From an uncultured Clostridia bacterium (lineage in GTDB: Bacteria; Bacillota; Clostridia; Christensenellales; Borkfalkiaceae), in the NCBI GenBank assembly GCA_947631005.1, contig CANRJR010000015.1, positions 1-49,738 on the forward strand: a DNA stretch of 49,738 bases, in the 5' to 3' direction. Positions within the stretch are counted from its first letter, which is position 1. Every line of letters begins with the position of its first letter. A model generated the notes under the pieces. It did no database searches. It saw nothing but the letters and a program-made list of their open reading frames with translations, and was not told the origin of the DNA. Made by a program: the position numbers and the translations under genes. This document shows positions 33,702 to 42,432 of the stretch, piece by piece.

Positions 33702-35684
33702 ATGAAACAGTCAAGAAAACAGAATAATGCAAAGACAAAAGACGCGATCGAGCTCGCCATTCTGAACGGGCTCGAAGCGTATCGGAAAGAACAGGAAGTC
33801 CGCTCGACGGGCGAAATGCGCACCAAGGAGGCAATGGAGGAGGCAGGTTTCTCGCCGCGCCGTCCCTCCCGCGCCAAGGGCAAGGGAACGTTCATTCCCG
33901 CCCGCGAGCCCGCTTCCGAAAAACAGGGCGAAACGTCCGTAAAGCAGGGGACGAAACAGGGCGGGAAGCCGCAAAGAGCCGCAAAAAAGAAGCCCGCCGA
34001 GCCCGAACAGCCGCAGGGAAAGGGAAAAGAGAAGGCGAAAAAGCCCGTAAAGATCCTCTTCTTCGGCGGCGTAGGCGAGATCGGGAAGAACATGACCGCC
34101 ATCGAGTACGGGAGCGATATCATCGTCATCGACGCGGGCATCATTTTCCCGACCGAGGAGATGCCGGGCGTCGATCTCGTGTTTCCCGAGATCACCTATC
34201 TCGTCAAGAATAAGAAGAAGATCCGCGGCGTATTTTTGACGCACGGTCACGAAGACCACATCGGCGGCGTGCCCTATCTCATGAAAGAGATCGACCCCGC
34301 CACCCCCGTCTACGGCACGAAACTGACGCTCGCGCTCGTCGACAATAAGTTGCGCGAGCACCGCCTCAACAACGTCGTTTTGCGCACCGTGAGCCCCAAA
34401 GACCGCATCAAGGCGGGGGCGTTTACGGTGAATATCGTCAACGTGAACCATTCCATCGCGGGGGCGACCGCGCTCGCGATCGAAACGCCGTACGGCATCG
34501 TCTTTCACAGCGGCGACTTCAAGATCGACCTCACGCCCGTCGCGGGCAAGCCCATCGACCTCGGCGAGATCGCCGAATACGGGCAAAAGGGCGTGCTGTT
34601 GTACCTCGGCGAATCCACCAACATCGAACGCCCCGGGTTCACGATGAGCGAAAAGGTCGTCGGCACAACGCTCGAACATCTCTTTTCCGAGCATGCCGAC
34701 AGGCGCATCATCATCGCCACGTTCGCCTCGAACGTGCACCGTTTGCAGCAGATCATCGACATCGCGGTCAAATTCCGCCGCAAGGTCGCCCTTTCGGGAC
34801 GGAGTATGTTCAACGTCGTGGAGGCGGCGGCGAAGATCGGCGAGATCTGCATTCCCGAGGGCGTGCTCGTCGACGTGGAAAAGACCAAAAACTTTTTCGA
34901 CCGCGAGATCGTCATCGTCTCCACGGGGTCGCAGGGCGAGCCCATGAGCGCGCTCACCCGCATGGCGTCGGGCGAGTTCAACAAGGTCACGATCGGGAGC
35001 AACGATACCATCATCATCTCGGCGAATCCCATCCCCGGCAACGAGCGCATGATCTACCGCGTCATCAACAACCTCTACAAGCGGGGCGCGGAAGTGGTGT
35101 ACGAAACGCTCGAAAAGATCCACGTTTCGGGACATGCCTGCCAGGAAGAACATAAAATCATGCATTCGCTGCTCAAACCCAAGTTCTTCATCCCCGTGCA
35201 CGGCGAATACCGCCACTTGAAGCGGCACGCCGCGCTCGCGCAGGAGCTCGGCATGAAGCCCTCCCAAATCTTCATTCCCGACATCGGAATGTGCGCGGAG
35301 GTCACCGACGAAACGCTCAAACAGGGGGAGAGCTTCCCCGCGGGCGCGCGCCTCATCGACGGCGACGGGTTCGAGGACTTCGGCACGAGCGAGGCACTCA
35401 AAGACCGCGTCCGCATGTCCGAAGAGGGGGTGTGCATCGTCGCGATCGCCCTCTCGGGCGGGACGGCGGTCGGCGAACCTGCCGTCGAATGCCGCGGCTT
35501 TATGCTCAACGACGAGCGCATGTTGCGCGACTTGAAGGCGTGCGCGCTCAAAGCCCTTGCGGGCGTGCCGTCGAGCGGGACGCAAGCCGACGCCGAGAAC
35601 GCCGTGCGCCGCGCCGTGAAAAATTTCCTGTTTAAAAAGACCAAGCAATCGCCCGTCATCATTCCGTTGGTGCGGGAATTGTAA
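33702..35684 (+). CDS. rnj: Ribonuclease J with long basic N-terminal extension
   Basis: A 660-residue metallo-beta-lactamase/beta-CASP RNase involved in mRNA decay and rRNA maturation, both endo- and 5'-3' exonucleolytic. Residues 1-117 are a low-complexity Lys/Gln/Pro/Glu extension not found in the core enzyme (about 550 residues). The core starts KILFFGGVGEIGKNM; metal motif HGHEDH is at 181-186, HSGDFKID follows, and the beta-CASP part has STGSQGEP and the C-terminal HVSGHA and PVHGEY motifs. The usual SDSTN near the active site reads GESTN. AAGGAGAGC precedes ATG 33702. It heads a run of same-strand genes reaching 39.8 kb. Confidence 0.93.
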   Translation: MKQSRKQNNAKTKDAIELAILNGLEAYRKEQEVRSTGEMRTKEAMEEAGFSPRRPSRAKGKGTFIPAREPASEKQGETSVKQGTKQGGKPQRAAKKKPAEPEQPQGKGKEKAKKPVKILFFGGVGEIGKNMTAIEYGSDIIVIDAGIIFPTEEMPGVDLVFPEITYLVKNKKKIRGVFLTHGHEDHIGGVPYLMKEIDPATPVYGTKLTLALVDNKLREHRLNNVVLRTVSPKDRIKAGAFTVNIVNVNHSIAGATALAIETPYGIVFHSGDFKIDLTPVAGKPIDLGEIAEYGQKGVLLYLGESTNIERPGFTMSEKVVGTTLEHLFSEHADRRIIIATFASNVHRLQQIIDIAVKFRRKVALSGRSMFNVVEAAAKIGEICIPEGVLVDVEKTKNFFDREIVIVSTGSQGEPMSALTRMASGEFNKVTIGSNDTIIISANPIPGNERMIYRVINNLYKRGAEVVYETLEKIHVSGHACQEEHKIMHSLLKPKFFIPVHGEYRHLKRHAALAQELGMKPSQIFIPDIGMCAEVTDETLKQGESFPAGARLIDGDGFEDFGTSEALKDRVRMSEEGVCIVAIALSGGTAVGEPAVECRGFMLNDERMLRDLKACALKALAGVPSSGTQADAENAVRRAVKNFLFKKTKQSPVIIPLVREL

Positions 35685-35726
35685 GGGCGAACGCCATAAG
35701 AAGTCATCGAAAAGAGAAACAGCGTC

Positions 35727-36389
35727 ATGAGAAAGAGAAATATCGTCGTTTACGTCCTCATGTCCGCCTGTCTTGCGGTCTTTGTTGCGATCGCGGCGGC
35801 GGGGTTTGCGCTCGGCGAAGTCGCGGCGGGCGTTGTCGGCGTGATCTTTTGTTGCGTGTGCGCGGCGATGATCGGCGCGACGTACGCGCAGGGCAGGGTG
35901 AACGCGCGCTGCGAAGAAATGTTCCGCGACCGCCGCTACGACGAAGAACGCGCCTATCTCGAAAAGACCATGCGCAGTCCGTTGTTCGCGTGCGTGCGCA
36001 TCGTCGCGTTGCAACACTATATTGCGGTCTGCCTCGCGCTCGACGATCTTCCCACCGCAAAGCGGTACATCGAACGTCTGCGGCACGGCGGCGGCGCGGG
36101 CTGGAAATACCGCACGGCGTACGGCTATATCCTCATTCTGCTCGACGGCGGTGAGGTGGAAGCCGCCCGCGGCGAGTATGAGGACTTCCGCACGCAATGC
36201 GCCGACGCGGAGATCTACCGCAACCAGATCGACGTTCTCCGCGCGATCTTCCACCGTCTCTATAATACCAACGACGCAGAGCCTCTTCCCGAGACGGCGG
36301 TCGGGTCGAGATTCCCCGTCGTGGGGCGCATTTTGGGGCGCGCCATCGAAGAACGCGTCAAAGCGAGTTCGGACAGATGGGGGGAATGA
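35727..36389 (+). CDS. Unknown membrane-anchored protein with TPR-like soluble part
   Basis: A 220-residue protein. Two adjacent hydrophobic segments (7-29 and 33-52) form a hairpin in the membrane, and residues 58-200 are a helical cytoplasmic region whose spacing (for example YDEERAYLEKTM, YIAVCLALDDLPTAKRYIERL and YGYILILLDGGEVEAARGEYEDF) suggests TPR-like helix pairs. No family recognised. It lies between RNase J and trmR; the last 13 nt overlap the trmR reading frame. A scaffold role is only a guess. Confidence 0.75.
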   Translation: MRKRNIVVYVLMSACLAVFVAIAAAGFALGEVAAGVVGVIFCCVCAAMIGATYAQGRVNARCEEMFRDRRYDEERAYLEKTMRSPLFACVRIVALQHYIAVCLALDDLPTAKRYIERLRHGGGAGWKYRTAYGYILILLDGGEVEAARGEYEDFRTQCADAEIYRNQIDVLRAIFHRLYNTNDAEPLPETAVGSRFPVVGRILGRAIEERVKASSDRWGE

Positions 36390-36958
36390 GAGAACTTCTT
36401 GCCATGCGCGAGCGTGCGAAGTGCGGACGGGATCCCACCTGTTCGGACGACACGCTCGCCTATCTTTTATCGACGGCAAATGCCATCCGTCCCCGCCGCA
36501 TCCTCGAAATCGGCGCGGGCGAGGGACTCACGTCGGTCGCGCTTTTGCTTCACACCCAAGCGGAAGTCACGGGCGTCGAAATCAATTCTCTGCGTGCGGC
36601 GCGGGCGCGCGGCAACGCCGCGCTGTTCGGCGTCGGAGAGCGGTTTCACCTGATCGAGGGGGACGCGGCGGAATGTCTCCCCGCGCTCAAAGGTCCGTTC
36701 GACATGATCTTTCTCGACGGTCCGAAAGTGCAATATAGGCGGTATTACGCCGACTGCAAGCGGCTGTTGCGCCGCCGCGGCGTGTTGATCTCGGACGACG
36801 TCATGCTGTTCCATTGGGCGAAAAACGAGATCCCGCCCAAGCGCACCATGCTCATACGGCATTTGTGCGAATATCTCGATATGATCGCGCAAGATCCCGA
36901 CGTATGGACGGAAATCCTTTCGATCGGCGACGGCGTGGCTTTCACGGTAAAACGGTAG
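36377..36958 (+). CDS. trmR: tRNA 5-hydroxyuridine methyltransferase (TrmR/YrrM-like O-methyltransferase)
   Basis: A 193-residue SAM-dependent class I methyltransferase. The SAM motif ILEIGAGEGLTSVALLL is near 42-58, then the acidic VTGVEIN, and FDMIFLDGPKVQYRRYY and LISDDVMLFHW fit the O-methyltransferase family 3 metal/SAM site. Directly followed by a U32 peptidase-like gene, as in the Bacillus subtilis yrrMNO cluster, where TrmR methylates ho5U34 of tRNA to mo5U (known). Start is uncertain: ATG 36377 or ATG 36386, which shares ATGA with the upstream stop; neither has a well-placed ribosome site. Confidence 0.85.
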   Translation: MGGMRELLAMRERAKCGRDPTCSDDTLAYLLSTANAIRPRRILEIGAGEGLTSVALLLHTQAEVTGVEINSLRAARARGNAALFGVGERFHLIEGDAAECLPALKGPFDMIFLDGPKVQYRRYYADCKRLLRRRGVLISDDVMLFHWAKNEIPPKRTMLIRHLCEYLDMIAQDPDVWTEILSIGDGVAFTVKR

Positions 36959-36966
36959 AGGTCGGT

Positions 36967-38139
36967 ATGATCGGAGGCGAATTGCTCGCGCCCGCGGGCA
37001 ACCTTGCAAAACTCAAACTTGCCTTCCGCTACGGCGCAGACGCGGCGTATCTCGGCGGGAAGGCGTTTTCTTTGCGCAGTTTCGCGGAAAACTTCACGGA
37101 AGAGGAGCTCGCGGATGGGATCGCTTACGCGCATGCGCGCGGGAAAAAGGTGTATGTCGCGGCGAATATCTTCGCCCGCAACGGCGATCTCGGTGCGCTT
37201 GAAGCGTATTTTTGCGCGCTTCGCAGTCTCCGTCCCGACGGCGTGCTCGTCTCCGATCCGGGCGTGTTCCGCATTCTGCGCCGCACCGCCCCCGATCTTC
37301 CCGTCCACATCTCCACGCAGGCGAACAACCTCAACGCCGAAACGGCGCGCTTTTGGGCAGACCTCGGCGCGAAACGCGTCGTCCTCGGGCGGGAGCTCAA
37401 CGTTCGGGAGATCGCCGAGATCCACGCCGCCTGCCCGGAGATGGAGCTCGAAGCCTTCATCCACGGCGCGATGTGCATCTCGTACAGCGGCAGGTGCTAT
37501 CTCTCCGATTATCTCGACGGGCGCGAGAGCAACCGCGGCGCGTGCGTACAGGCTTGCCGCTACGTCTACGAGATCCGCGCCGCCGACGGCAAGAGCGGCT
37601 GGATGCCCGTCCAAACGGACGGCAGGGGGACGTATCTTCTCAACAGCCGCGATCTCAACATGAGCGCGCGGCTTGCAGAGCTGGCGGCGGCGGGCGTCTG
37701 TTCGTTCAAGATCGAAGGACGCATGAAGAGCGAATTTTATCTCGCCACCGTCGTCAACGCCTACCGCCGCATTCTCGACGGCGCGGATGCGGGCGAGCTC
37801 GCTTCGGAGTTCGATACGCTCACCCACCGCGCCTATACGTCGGACGGGACGGGCGTCTCGTTCGGCGATTCGCAAACGGCGGGCACGTGCGAGTTCATCG
37901 CAATCGTCCGCGGGTACGAAAACGGGCGGGCGCGCGTGGAAATGCGCGGCAGATTTTACGAGGGAGAGACCCTCGAATTGCTCACGCCCTCCCCGCAGTT
38001 CGGCGCGAAGATCGTGGTCGCGGAGTTGCGCGACGGTGCGGGCGAGCCCTGCCGCGACGCCAAGCTCGTGCAGGCGGAGTACACCTTTGCGTGCGGCGTT
38101 CGGCTGTATGAGGGCGACATTCTGCGCCGCAGGAAATAG
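36967..38139 (+). CDS. trhP: U32 peptidase-like tRNA hydroxylation protein (TrhP-like)
   Basis: A 390-residue protein of the U32 family. N-terminal ELLAPAGNLAKLKLAFRYGADAVY-type motif (here GADAAYLGG) and the family signature around 155-195 (EAFIHGAMCISYSGRCYLSDY, then ESNRGACVQACRYVY) carry four Cys suited to an iron-sulfur cluster. Members YrrN/YrrO (TrhP) are needed with prephenate for hydroxylation of wobble uridine (known). Here there is one such gene rather than two. GAGGT precedes ATG 36967. Together with trmR 8 nt upstream it forms a mo5U34 module. The family was once annotated as collagenase, which I do not follow. Confidence 0.85.
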   Translation: MIGGELLAPAGNLAKLKLAFRYGADAAYLGGKAFSLRSFAENFTEEELADGIAYAHARGKKVYVAANIFARNGDLGALEAYFCALRSLRPDGVLVSDPGVFRILRRTAPDLPVHISTQANNLNAETARFWADLGAKRVVLGRELNVREIAEIHAACPEMELEAFIHGAMCISYSGRCYLSDYLDGRESNRGACVQACRYVYEIRAADGKSGWMPVQTDGRGTYLLNSRDLNMSARLAELAAAGVCSFKIEGRMKSEFYLATVVNAYRRILDGADAGELASEFDTLTHRAYTSDGTGVSFGDSQTAGTCEFIAIVRGYENGRARVEMRGRFYEGETLELLTPSPQFGAKIVVAELRDGAGEPCRDAKLVQAEYTFACGVRLYEGDILRRRK

Positions 38140-38171
38140 CGGGGCATACGGAGCGCGGCGAACAGCATACA

Positions 38172-38855
38172 ATGAGTATGCGCGCTCGGATCGGGCGCGG
38201 GGCGTTGTGCGTCTCCGTGCTCTTATTTCTCTTCACCACCCTGCTCTTTGTCGGAATTTTTTATCGCGGCAGGGCGATCCAAACCGTCCGTCTTTCGCAG
38301 GAATACTACTTCCTCGTCCGCGATTGCCGCGAAACGACGGCAGACGCCGTGGCGGGGGATATCTATCTCTCGGGCGGCGCGGGCTACCTTTTGGACGACG
38401 ACGAAGTGGTCGTCGCCTGTTACTATGCGCAGACGGACGCCGAATACGTCCGCGGCGTCATGGAAAGCAAGGGCGTGGATACCCGCGTCGTCGCCTTGCA
38501 GGCGAAGTCTTTCTCTTTGAACGGGAAGCGCGCCGCTTCGCGGGCGCGCGTCGAGGCGAACGCCCAAACCGTCGATAGTTGCGCCCGCATTCTCTTCGAC
38601 GCGGCGAACGGGCTGGAACGCGCCGAGATCGGGCAGGATGAAGCGCGCGCCGCCGTCCGCGGGGTCGTCAAGTCGCTGGCGGGCTTGCGCGGCGGGAACG
38701 AAGAGGGGGTGTTTTCGCTCTGGAACGTCGCCCTGCTTCGCGCCGAACGCAGGGGAAAAGAGCTCGCGGAGGGCATTCTTTTTTCCAAAGATCTCCGCTA
38801 TTTGCAGGTCGCGCTCTGCGTTACGGTGCTTCATTGCGCCGATTGCTTTTCGTGA
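38172..38855 (+). CDS. Unknown protein with N-terminal membrane anchor
   Basis: A 227-residue protein: one transmembrane segment (about 10-32), then an extracytoplasmic domain. The stretch YYFLVRDCRE ... GGAGYLLDDDEVVVACYYAQTDAEYVRGVMESKG (45-105) has the alternation of a SPOR-like or ACT-like alpha/beta fold, followed by helices. No family is firmly recognised. ATG 38172 and 38178 are both possible, with no clear ribosome site. It is on the trmR-trhP transcript and ends just before the lipid kinase gene. Confidence 0.65.
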   Translation: MSMRARIGRGALCVSVLLFLFTTLLFVGIFYRGRAIQTVRLSQEYYFLVRDCRETTADAVAGDIYLSGGAGYLLDDDEVVVACYYAQTDAEYVRGVMESKGVDTRVVALQAKSFSLNGKRAASRARVEANAQTVDSCARILFDAANGLERAEIGQDEARAAVRGVVKSLAGLRGGNEEGVFSLWNVALLRAERRGKELAEGILFSKDLRYLQVALCVTVLHCADCFS

Positions 38856-38894
38856 GCGTTGATACAAGTGCCCCGAACGGGCAATAATAACAAC

Positions 38895-39773
38895 ATGCGT
38901 TGCCTTTTTTTGTACAATCCGAAGAGCGGAAAGGGATTCGACCCGTCCGTCGCCGTAGCGGAACTCTCCAAACGGTACGACGTGGAGACGTTCGTCCCCC
39001 AAACCGCCGCCGATCTCACCGCCTGCGTACGGGAATGCGGACACGACGCCGTGGTGTTTGCGGGCGGCGACGGCACGTTCCATACCGTGTTGCAAGCCGC
39101 CGCGGGGCGGAAGATCACGCTCGGCTACCTCCCCACGGGGACGATGAACGACGTCGCGCGGACGGTCGGCATCCCCCGCCGCTTGCGCGGCGCGCTCCGC
39201 GCCATTCTCGACGGGCATACCGAACAGTTCGACTGCATGCGCGTCAACCGTTCCCGATATTGCATGTACCTCGCCGCCGCGGGCTCGATCACGCGGCTCT
39301 CGTACGAAACGCCGCGCCCGCTCAAACAACGCTGGGGCAGGCTCGCATACTTTTTCCACGGCGTGGCGCACAACCTCGGTTTCAAGCCCTTTCCCGTCAC
39401 CGTAACGTGCGGGGACGCGCAATGCAAAACGGTCGCCGCCGCCGTGTTCGTCATGAACGGACGGGTCGCCGCGGGCTGTCCCGTCAACGGGGAGGGAAAT
39501 ATGCAAGACGGCGTTGCCGAGGTCGCCGTCATCGAACATTGCTCGCACGTGGGGGAGTACGCCGCGCTCGCGAATTTTTTGCTCGGCGGCAAACAGCGAA
39601 GTTCGCGCATCGTCACCCTGCGCGGCAGGACGGTCGAAATCAGCGTTCCCGATACCGTCGTTTGGGATTTCGACGGCGAGGAGGGCGTGCGCGGCAACCT
39701 GTATGCGGAAGTTTTACCGCGAAAAATCACTTTGTTTGCCCCAATCGGGAAAAATTTCGGAAATGACGCGTGA
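38895..39773 (+). CDS. Diacylglycerol/lipid kinase (DagK/YegS family)
   Basis: A 292-residue kinase. It starts MRCLFLYNPKSGKG, has the nucleotide motif GGDGTFHTVL (about 56-65) and PTGTMNDVARTVGIP (about 80-94), and closes with DFDGEEG as in the DAGK catalytic family that phosphorylates diacylglycerol or related lipids during membrane and teichoic-acid turnover. The start is uncertain: ATG 38895 matches the usual N-terminus but has no ribosome site and lies after a TGCCC/GGGCA hairpin, while an in-frame TTG at 38859 would add 12 residues. The last gene of the run; the tRNA promoter overlaps its end. Confidence 0.85.
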   Translation: MRCLFLYNPKSGKGFDPSVAVAELSKRYDVETFVPQTAADLTACVRECGHDAVVFAGGDGTFHTVLQAAAGRKITLGYLPTGTMNDVARTVGIPRRLRGALRAILDGHTEQFDCMRVNRSRYCMYLAAAGSITRLSYETPRPLKQRWGRLAYFFHGVAHNLGFKPFPVTVTCGDAQCKTVAAAVFVMNGRVAAGCPVNGEGNMQDGVAEVAVIEHCSHVGEYAALANFLLGGKQRSSRIVTLRGRTVEISVPDTVVWDFDGEEGVRGNLYAEVLPRKITLFAPIGKNFGNDA

Positions 39774-39779
39774 AAACGC

Positions 39780-39808
39780 TTGCATTTTTTCGTCGGTTTT
39801 TTTATAAT
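39780..39808 (+). promoter_or_regulatory. Promoter of tRNA-Thr
   Basis: TTGCAT (39780-39785), 17-nt spacer, TATAAT (39803-39808), 28 bp before the mature tRNA. Confidence 0.75.
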
Positions 39809-39835
39809 GTTAGAGCACATCGAAATTGCGCGCTT

Positions 39836-39911
39836 GCTACTGTGGCTCAGTCGGTAGAGCAGCTGATTCGTAATCAGCAGGTCGCCGGTTCAAGTCCGGC
39901 CAGTAGCTCCA
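39836..39911 (+). tRNA. tRNA-Thr, anticodon CGT
   Basis: A 76-nt cloverleaf: acceptor GCTACTG / CAGTAGC, D arm GCTC/GAGC, anticodon stem GCTGA/TCAGC with loop TTCGTAA (anticodon CGT, codon ACG), T arm GCCGG-TTCAAGT-CCGGC, discriminator T and an encoded CCA. Confidence 0.95.
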
Positions 39912-39947
39912 AAAAAATGAGACGGACTTTGTCCGTCTCATTTTTTT
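39912..39947 (+). terminator. Terminator of tRNA-Thr
   Basis: TGAGACGGAC-TTT-GTCCGTCTCA, 10-bp stem, between A6 and T7; it starts directly after the CCA end and can act on both strands. Confidence 0.92.
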
Positions 39948-40067
39948 GGAATGAAAGATTTAACTTAAACCGTAAGACCTGCCGAAAAAGAGGGCAATAA
40001 AAATTTTCGGCGAGTAGAAATGCAAATATGGAGGGCTCGGAACGTCCGTTTTGGCGGAGCTTGGAAC

Positions 40068-40754
40068 ATGACTTATATTCTTTCCGACGTGCATGGCGAA
40101 TACGACCTCTTTTGCCGACTGATGGATAAGATAAAGTTTTCGGACGGAGATACCCTCATCTCCTGCGGGGATATGATCGAAAAGGGAAAACACTCCGTGC
40201 GGCTCACACAACTTCTCTTTTCCATGAAACATGCCATACTCCTTGCGGGCAATCACGAGTACGCGTTCCTCAAATATTATTGGGGGCTCATGCGTCAGAC
40301 GTGCGACTACGATCTTGTTTTGCAAAAGTTGCGGAAATATTTCCCCGACGACGGCGAACTTCTCGATTGGGAGACGGTCGATCGCATGGAGGCTCTGCTT
40401 TATTTTTACGAAGCGGAGAATTTTATCTGCGTCCACGCGGGCGTTCCGCTCGATCAAGAGGGGCGCATGATACCGCTGAACAGCGCGATTCCGGAACAGC
40501 TCGTCTACGATCGCATTTTTCAAGAGCCGAACGTACTGCCCAAAGAGGGGAAGTGCGTCTTTTTCGGGCATACGCCCGTTACCGTTCTCGGCTTACCGCC
40601 CTGTATCCGATGTTATCTTCGGGACGGAACACGCGGGACGCGTCTTGGCGACTACTATAAAATTCATCTCGATACGGGCGTGTGGATGAGCGGCGTTTTG
40701 GGGTGCTTCCGAGCGGAGGATTGCAGAGAATTTTATGTCGGTCAGCAGACTTGA
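40068..40754 (+). CDS. PPP-type metallophosphoesterase
   Basis: A 228-residue enzyme with the metal ligands of the calcineurin-like PPP family: SDVHGEYD (residues 6-13), CGDMIEKG (usual form GDxVDRG), AGNHEYAF, VHAGVP and FGHTPVT. Family members are protein Ser/Thr phosphatases, diadenosine tetraphosphatases or related hydrolases; this short single-domain form cannot be assigned further. The Asp-Arg of GDxVDRG is replaced by Glu-Lys. ATG 40068 follows CGGAG at 9-nt spacing; an upstream in-frame ATG at 40020 lacks family sequence. Appears monocistronic. Confidence 0.85.
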   Translation: MTYILSDVHGEYDLFCRLMDKIKFSDGDTLISCGDMIEKGKHSVRLTQLLFSMKHAILLAGNHEYAFLKYYWGLMRQTCDYDLVLQKLRKYFPDDGELLDWETVDRMEALLYFYEAENFICVHAGVPLDQEGRMIPLNSAIPEQLVYDRIFQEPNVLPKEGKCVFFGHTPVTVLGLPPCIRCYLRDGTRGTRLGDYYKIHLDTGVWMSGVLGCFRAEDCREFYVGQQT

Positions 40755-40866
40755 AACGGACGTTTTGCGGGATAATGGGTGCGCTTGAACCGTAACTGCC
40801 GATAAAGAAAAGGGGGCGATGCGTCGACGATGCCCCGATTGGAAAAATATAAAGAATATTTTGTCG

Positions 40867-40899
40867 CGAGCCCCTGCGCCGAGAAGGCGCAGGGGCTCG
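40867..40899. repeat. GC-rich hairpin, orientation B; likely terminator
   Basis: CGAGCCCCTGCGCC / GGCGCAGGGGCTCG, 14-bp stem, loop GAGAA, followed by TTTT on the plus strand. It is the reverse-loop twin of 13243-13275. It lies between convergent genes (phosphatase and TetR). Confidence 0.75.
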
Positions 40900-40924
40900 T
40901 TTTCCGAAAATTTTCGGTGGGGGA

Positions 40925-41497
40925 TCAAGCGACGCGGCGTTCCCGTAAAAACCGCCGATACCAATCTTCGGCGTAGGCGCGGAGGTCGCGCGGCGTGACC
41001 GCCGAGAGCCCGCGGCAGTATTTGATGTATTCGATGAGGATGCCCTGAAAGAAAACGCCGATGTCGAGCTCGATCAATTCCCTGTTGACGATCTTGGGAT
41101 CGCGGTCGACGAGATCCATAAACTTCCCGATCGCGAGCCGATTCAGGCGGCTCGCCGAAAACAGCATCTCGTTCGACTTGCAGATCATCTTGTAATTTTC
41201 GTCGTTCTCTTCGAGAAAGGAGAAGATCGCGTCGAAGAATTTTTCGTAGTCGTCGGTGGCGAGCAGGGTCGCGTCGGTGAAAAAACGGTCGATCATTTCG
41301 TCCTCAAATGCGTCGATCATGCCGTAGATGTCGTCGAAATGGGCGTAAAAGGTGGCGCGGCTGATCCCCGCGCGCGCCGCAAGCTCGCTCACGCCGATGC
41401 GGCTCACCTCTTTCTTCTCCGCGAGCAGCTCCAAGAAGGCTTCTTTGATGAGTTTCCGCGTCCTCATCGAGGAACGATTCAAACATTTTCCTTTCAT
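40925..41497 (-). CDS. TetR/AcrR-family transcriptional regulator
   Basis: A 190-residue repressor-type protein. The N-terminal HTH is clear: TRKLIKEAFLELLAEK, VSELAARAGISRATFYAHFDDIYGMIDAFE (about 15-65). The C-terminal ligand domain ends in a DUF-like FFQGILIEYIKYCRG region typical of TetR_C. Start ATG 41497 follows AAAGGTG. TTGTACAA (41508-41515) just upstream is an 8-bp palindrome with a half-match TTTTGTAC near 41553, a candidate operator. It diverges from the TerB-like gene, which may be its target. Confidence 0.85.
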   Translation of the reverse strand: MKGKCLNRSSMRTRKLIKEAFLELLAEKKEVSRIGVSELAARAGISRATFYAHFDDIYGMIDAFEDEMIDRFFTDATLLATDDYEKFFDAIFSFLEENDENYKMICKSNEMLFSASRLNRLAIGKFMDLVDRDPKIVNRELIELDIGVFFQGILIEYIKYCRGLSAVTPRDLRAYAEDWYRRFLRERRVA

Positions 41498-41583
41498 AGC
41501 GCACCTTTTGTACAATTTTTCCGATTTGTAAAGATTCGGACAGTTCGCCGCGTTTTGTACTTTTCACCGCCCGTATTTTGTAT

Positions 41584-41589
41584 TATAAT
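41584..41589 (+). promoter_or_regulatory. -10 box upstream of the TerB-like gene
   Basis: TATAAT at 41584-41589; the -35 region 17 nt upstream (TTTTCA, 41561-41566) is weak, so an activator or relief of TetR repression may be needed. This leaves a leader of about 150 nt without visible structure. Confidence 0.5.
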
Positions 41590-41744
41590 CAATGGGAGAG
41601 AAAAAGTCAACAGTGTAAAGGTTTTCGCGTCGGCTTTTTCTCGCCGCGGACGCAGGGCGCAAAAAACGGGTTCGCGTTCGGCGTCCCATATCGCGGCATC
41701 CATTATCTACCGATTCCAATATCAAAACATAAGGAGACAGAACC

Positions 41745-42200
41745 ATGTTTGAGTTTCAAAAACTGTGCAACGAAGTGGAAGCACTCACCGCCGCCGAGCG
41801 CGCCGTGCTCATCGCGGACAAAGCCGTCGCGGTCGGAAAGGGTCTGCGCGACCTCGGCATGGAGGGGTTCGATCCCCTCGAAACGCTCGCCGCATTTGTC
41901 GTCGGCTCTATCGTGTCGGACGGCGTGATCAGCGAGAAAGATTACGTCTACATCTACCCCGCGCTCTCCAAGGCGTTCGGCGATACGTGCGACCTCGCGG
42001 AGATCAAGTATCGCTACAAGGTCTCCAAAGACGTGCAAAAGGAGATCAAGACGTACACCAAGCAATTGATTGCCGTCCTCACCGCCGCGGACGAAACGCT
42101 CGGCGCGGACATCGTTATGCTGTGCCTCTTGGTGACATCCGCCGACGGGAAGATCTCCCTGAAAGAGAAGCGGTACATCAAGCAGCTCTGCGCCGCATAA
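41745..42200 (+). CDS. TerB-like protein
   Basis: A 151-residue helical soluble protein. The region DPLETLAAFVVGSIVSDGVISEKDYVYIYPAL and the closing MLCLLVTSADGKISLKEKRYIKQL repeat the TerB-type motif (helix, then xDGxISxxE), as in tellurite-resistance TerB/DjlA-like metal-binding domains. Two such EF-like acidic loops are visible. Function unknown; tellurite resistance should not be assumed, as no other ter gene is near. AAGGAGACAGAACC precedes ATG 41745. Confidence 0.7.
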   Translation: MFEFQKLCNEVEALTAAERAVLIADKAVAVGKGLRDLGMEGFDPLETLAAFVVGSIVSDGVISEKDYVYIYPALSKAFGDTCDLAEIKYRYKVSKDVQKEIKTYTKQLIAVLTAADETLGADIVMLCLLVTSADGKISLKEKRYIKQLCAA

Positions 42201-42210
42201 AAGATCAAAA

Positions 42211-42236
42211 CGGGGACGTTCGCGTCCCCGTTTTTT
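42211..42236 (+). terminator. Terminator of the TerB-like gene
   Basis: CGGGGACG-TTCG-CGTCCCCG, 8-bp stem with a TTCG tetraloop, followed by TTTTTT. Confidence 0.92.
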
Positions 42237-42432
42237 CATGTTTTCTTTTCGGTGAATTCGGGCGGCGTTTTCGGACATGGTATGGCGATTTGCCATTTCC
42301 CCGCCGTTTTTGCGCCGTTTTTACGGCATGCGCGCGCCATGATTTGGCGTCGAAACGAAGAGTGTTTTATCCGCTTTGCGGAATCGGGATTTGCCGCTTT
42401 CGGATGTCGGCTTTTCCGCCGCGCATGTCATG

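Noticed and set aside
36967-38139. Collagenase/protease annotation for the U32 gene
   Set aside because: Its partner trmR and the iron-sulfur Cys pattern point to tRNA hydroxylation.
41745-42200. Tellurite resistance operon
   Set aside because: Only a single TerB-like domain protein is present; no terC, terD or terZ nearby.
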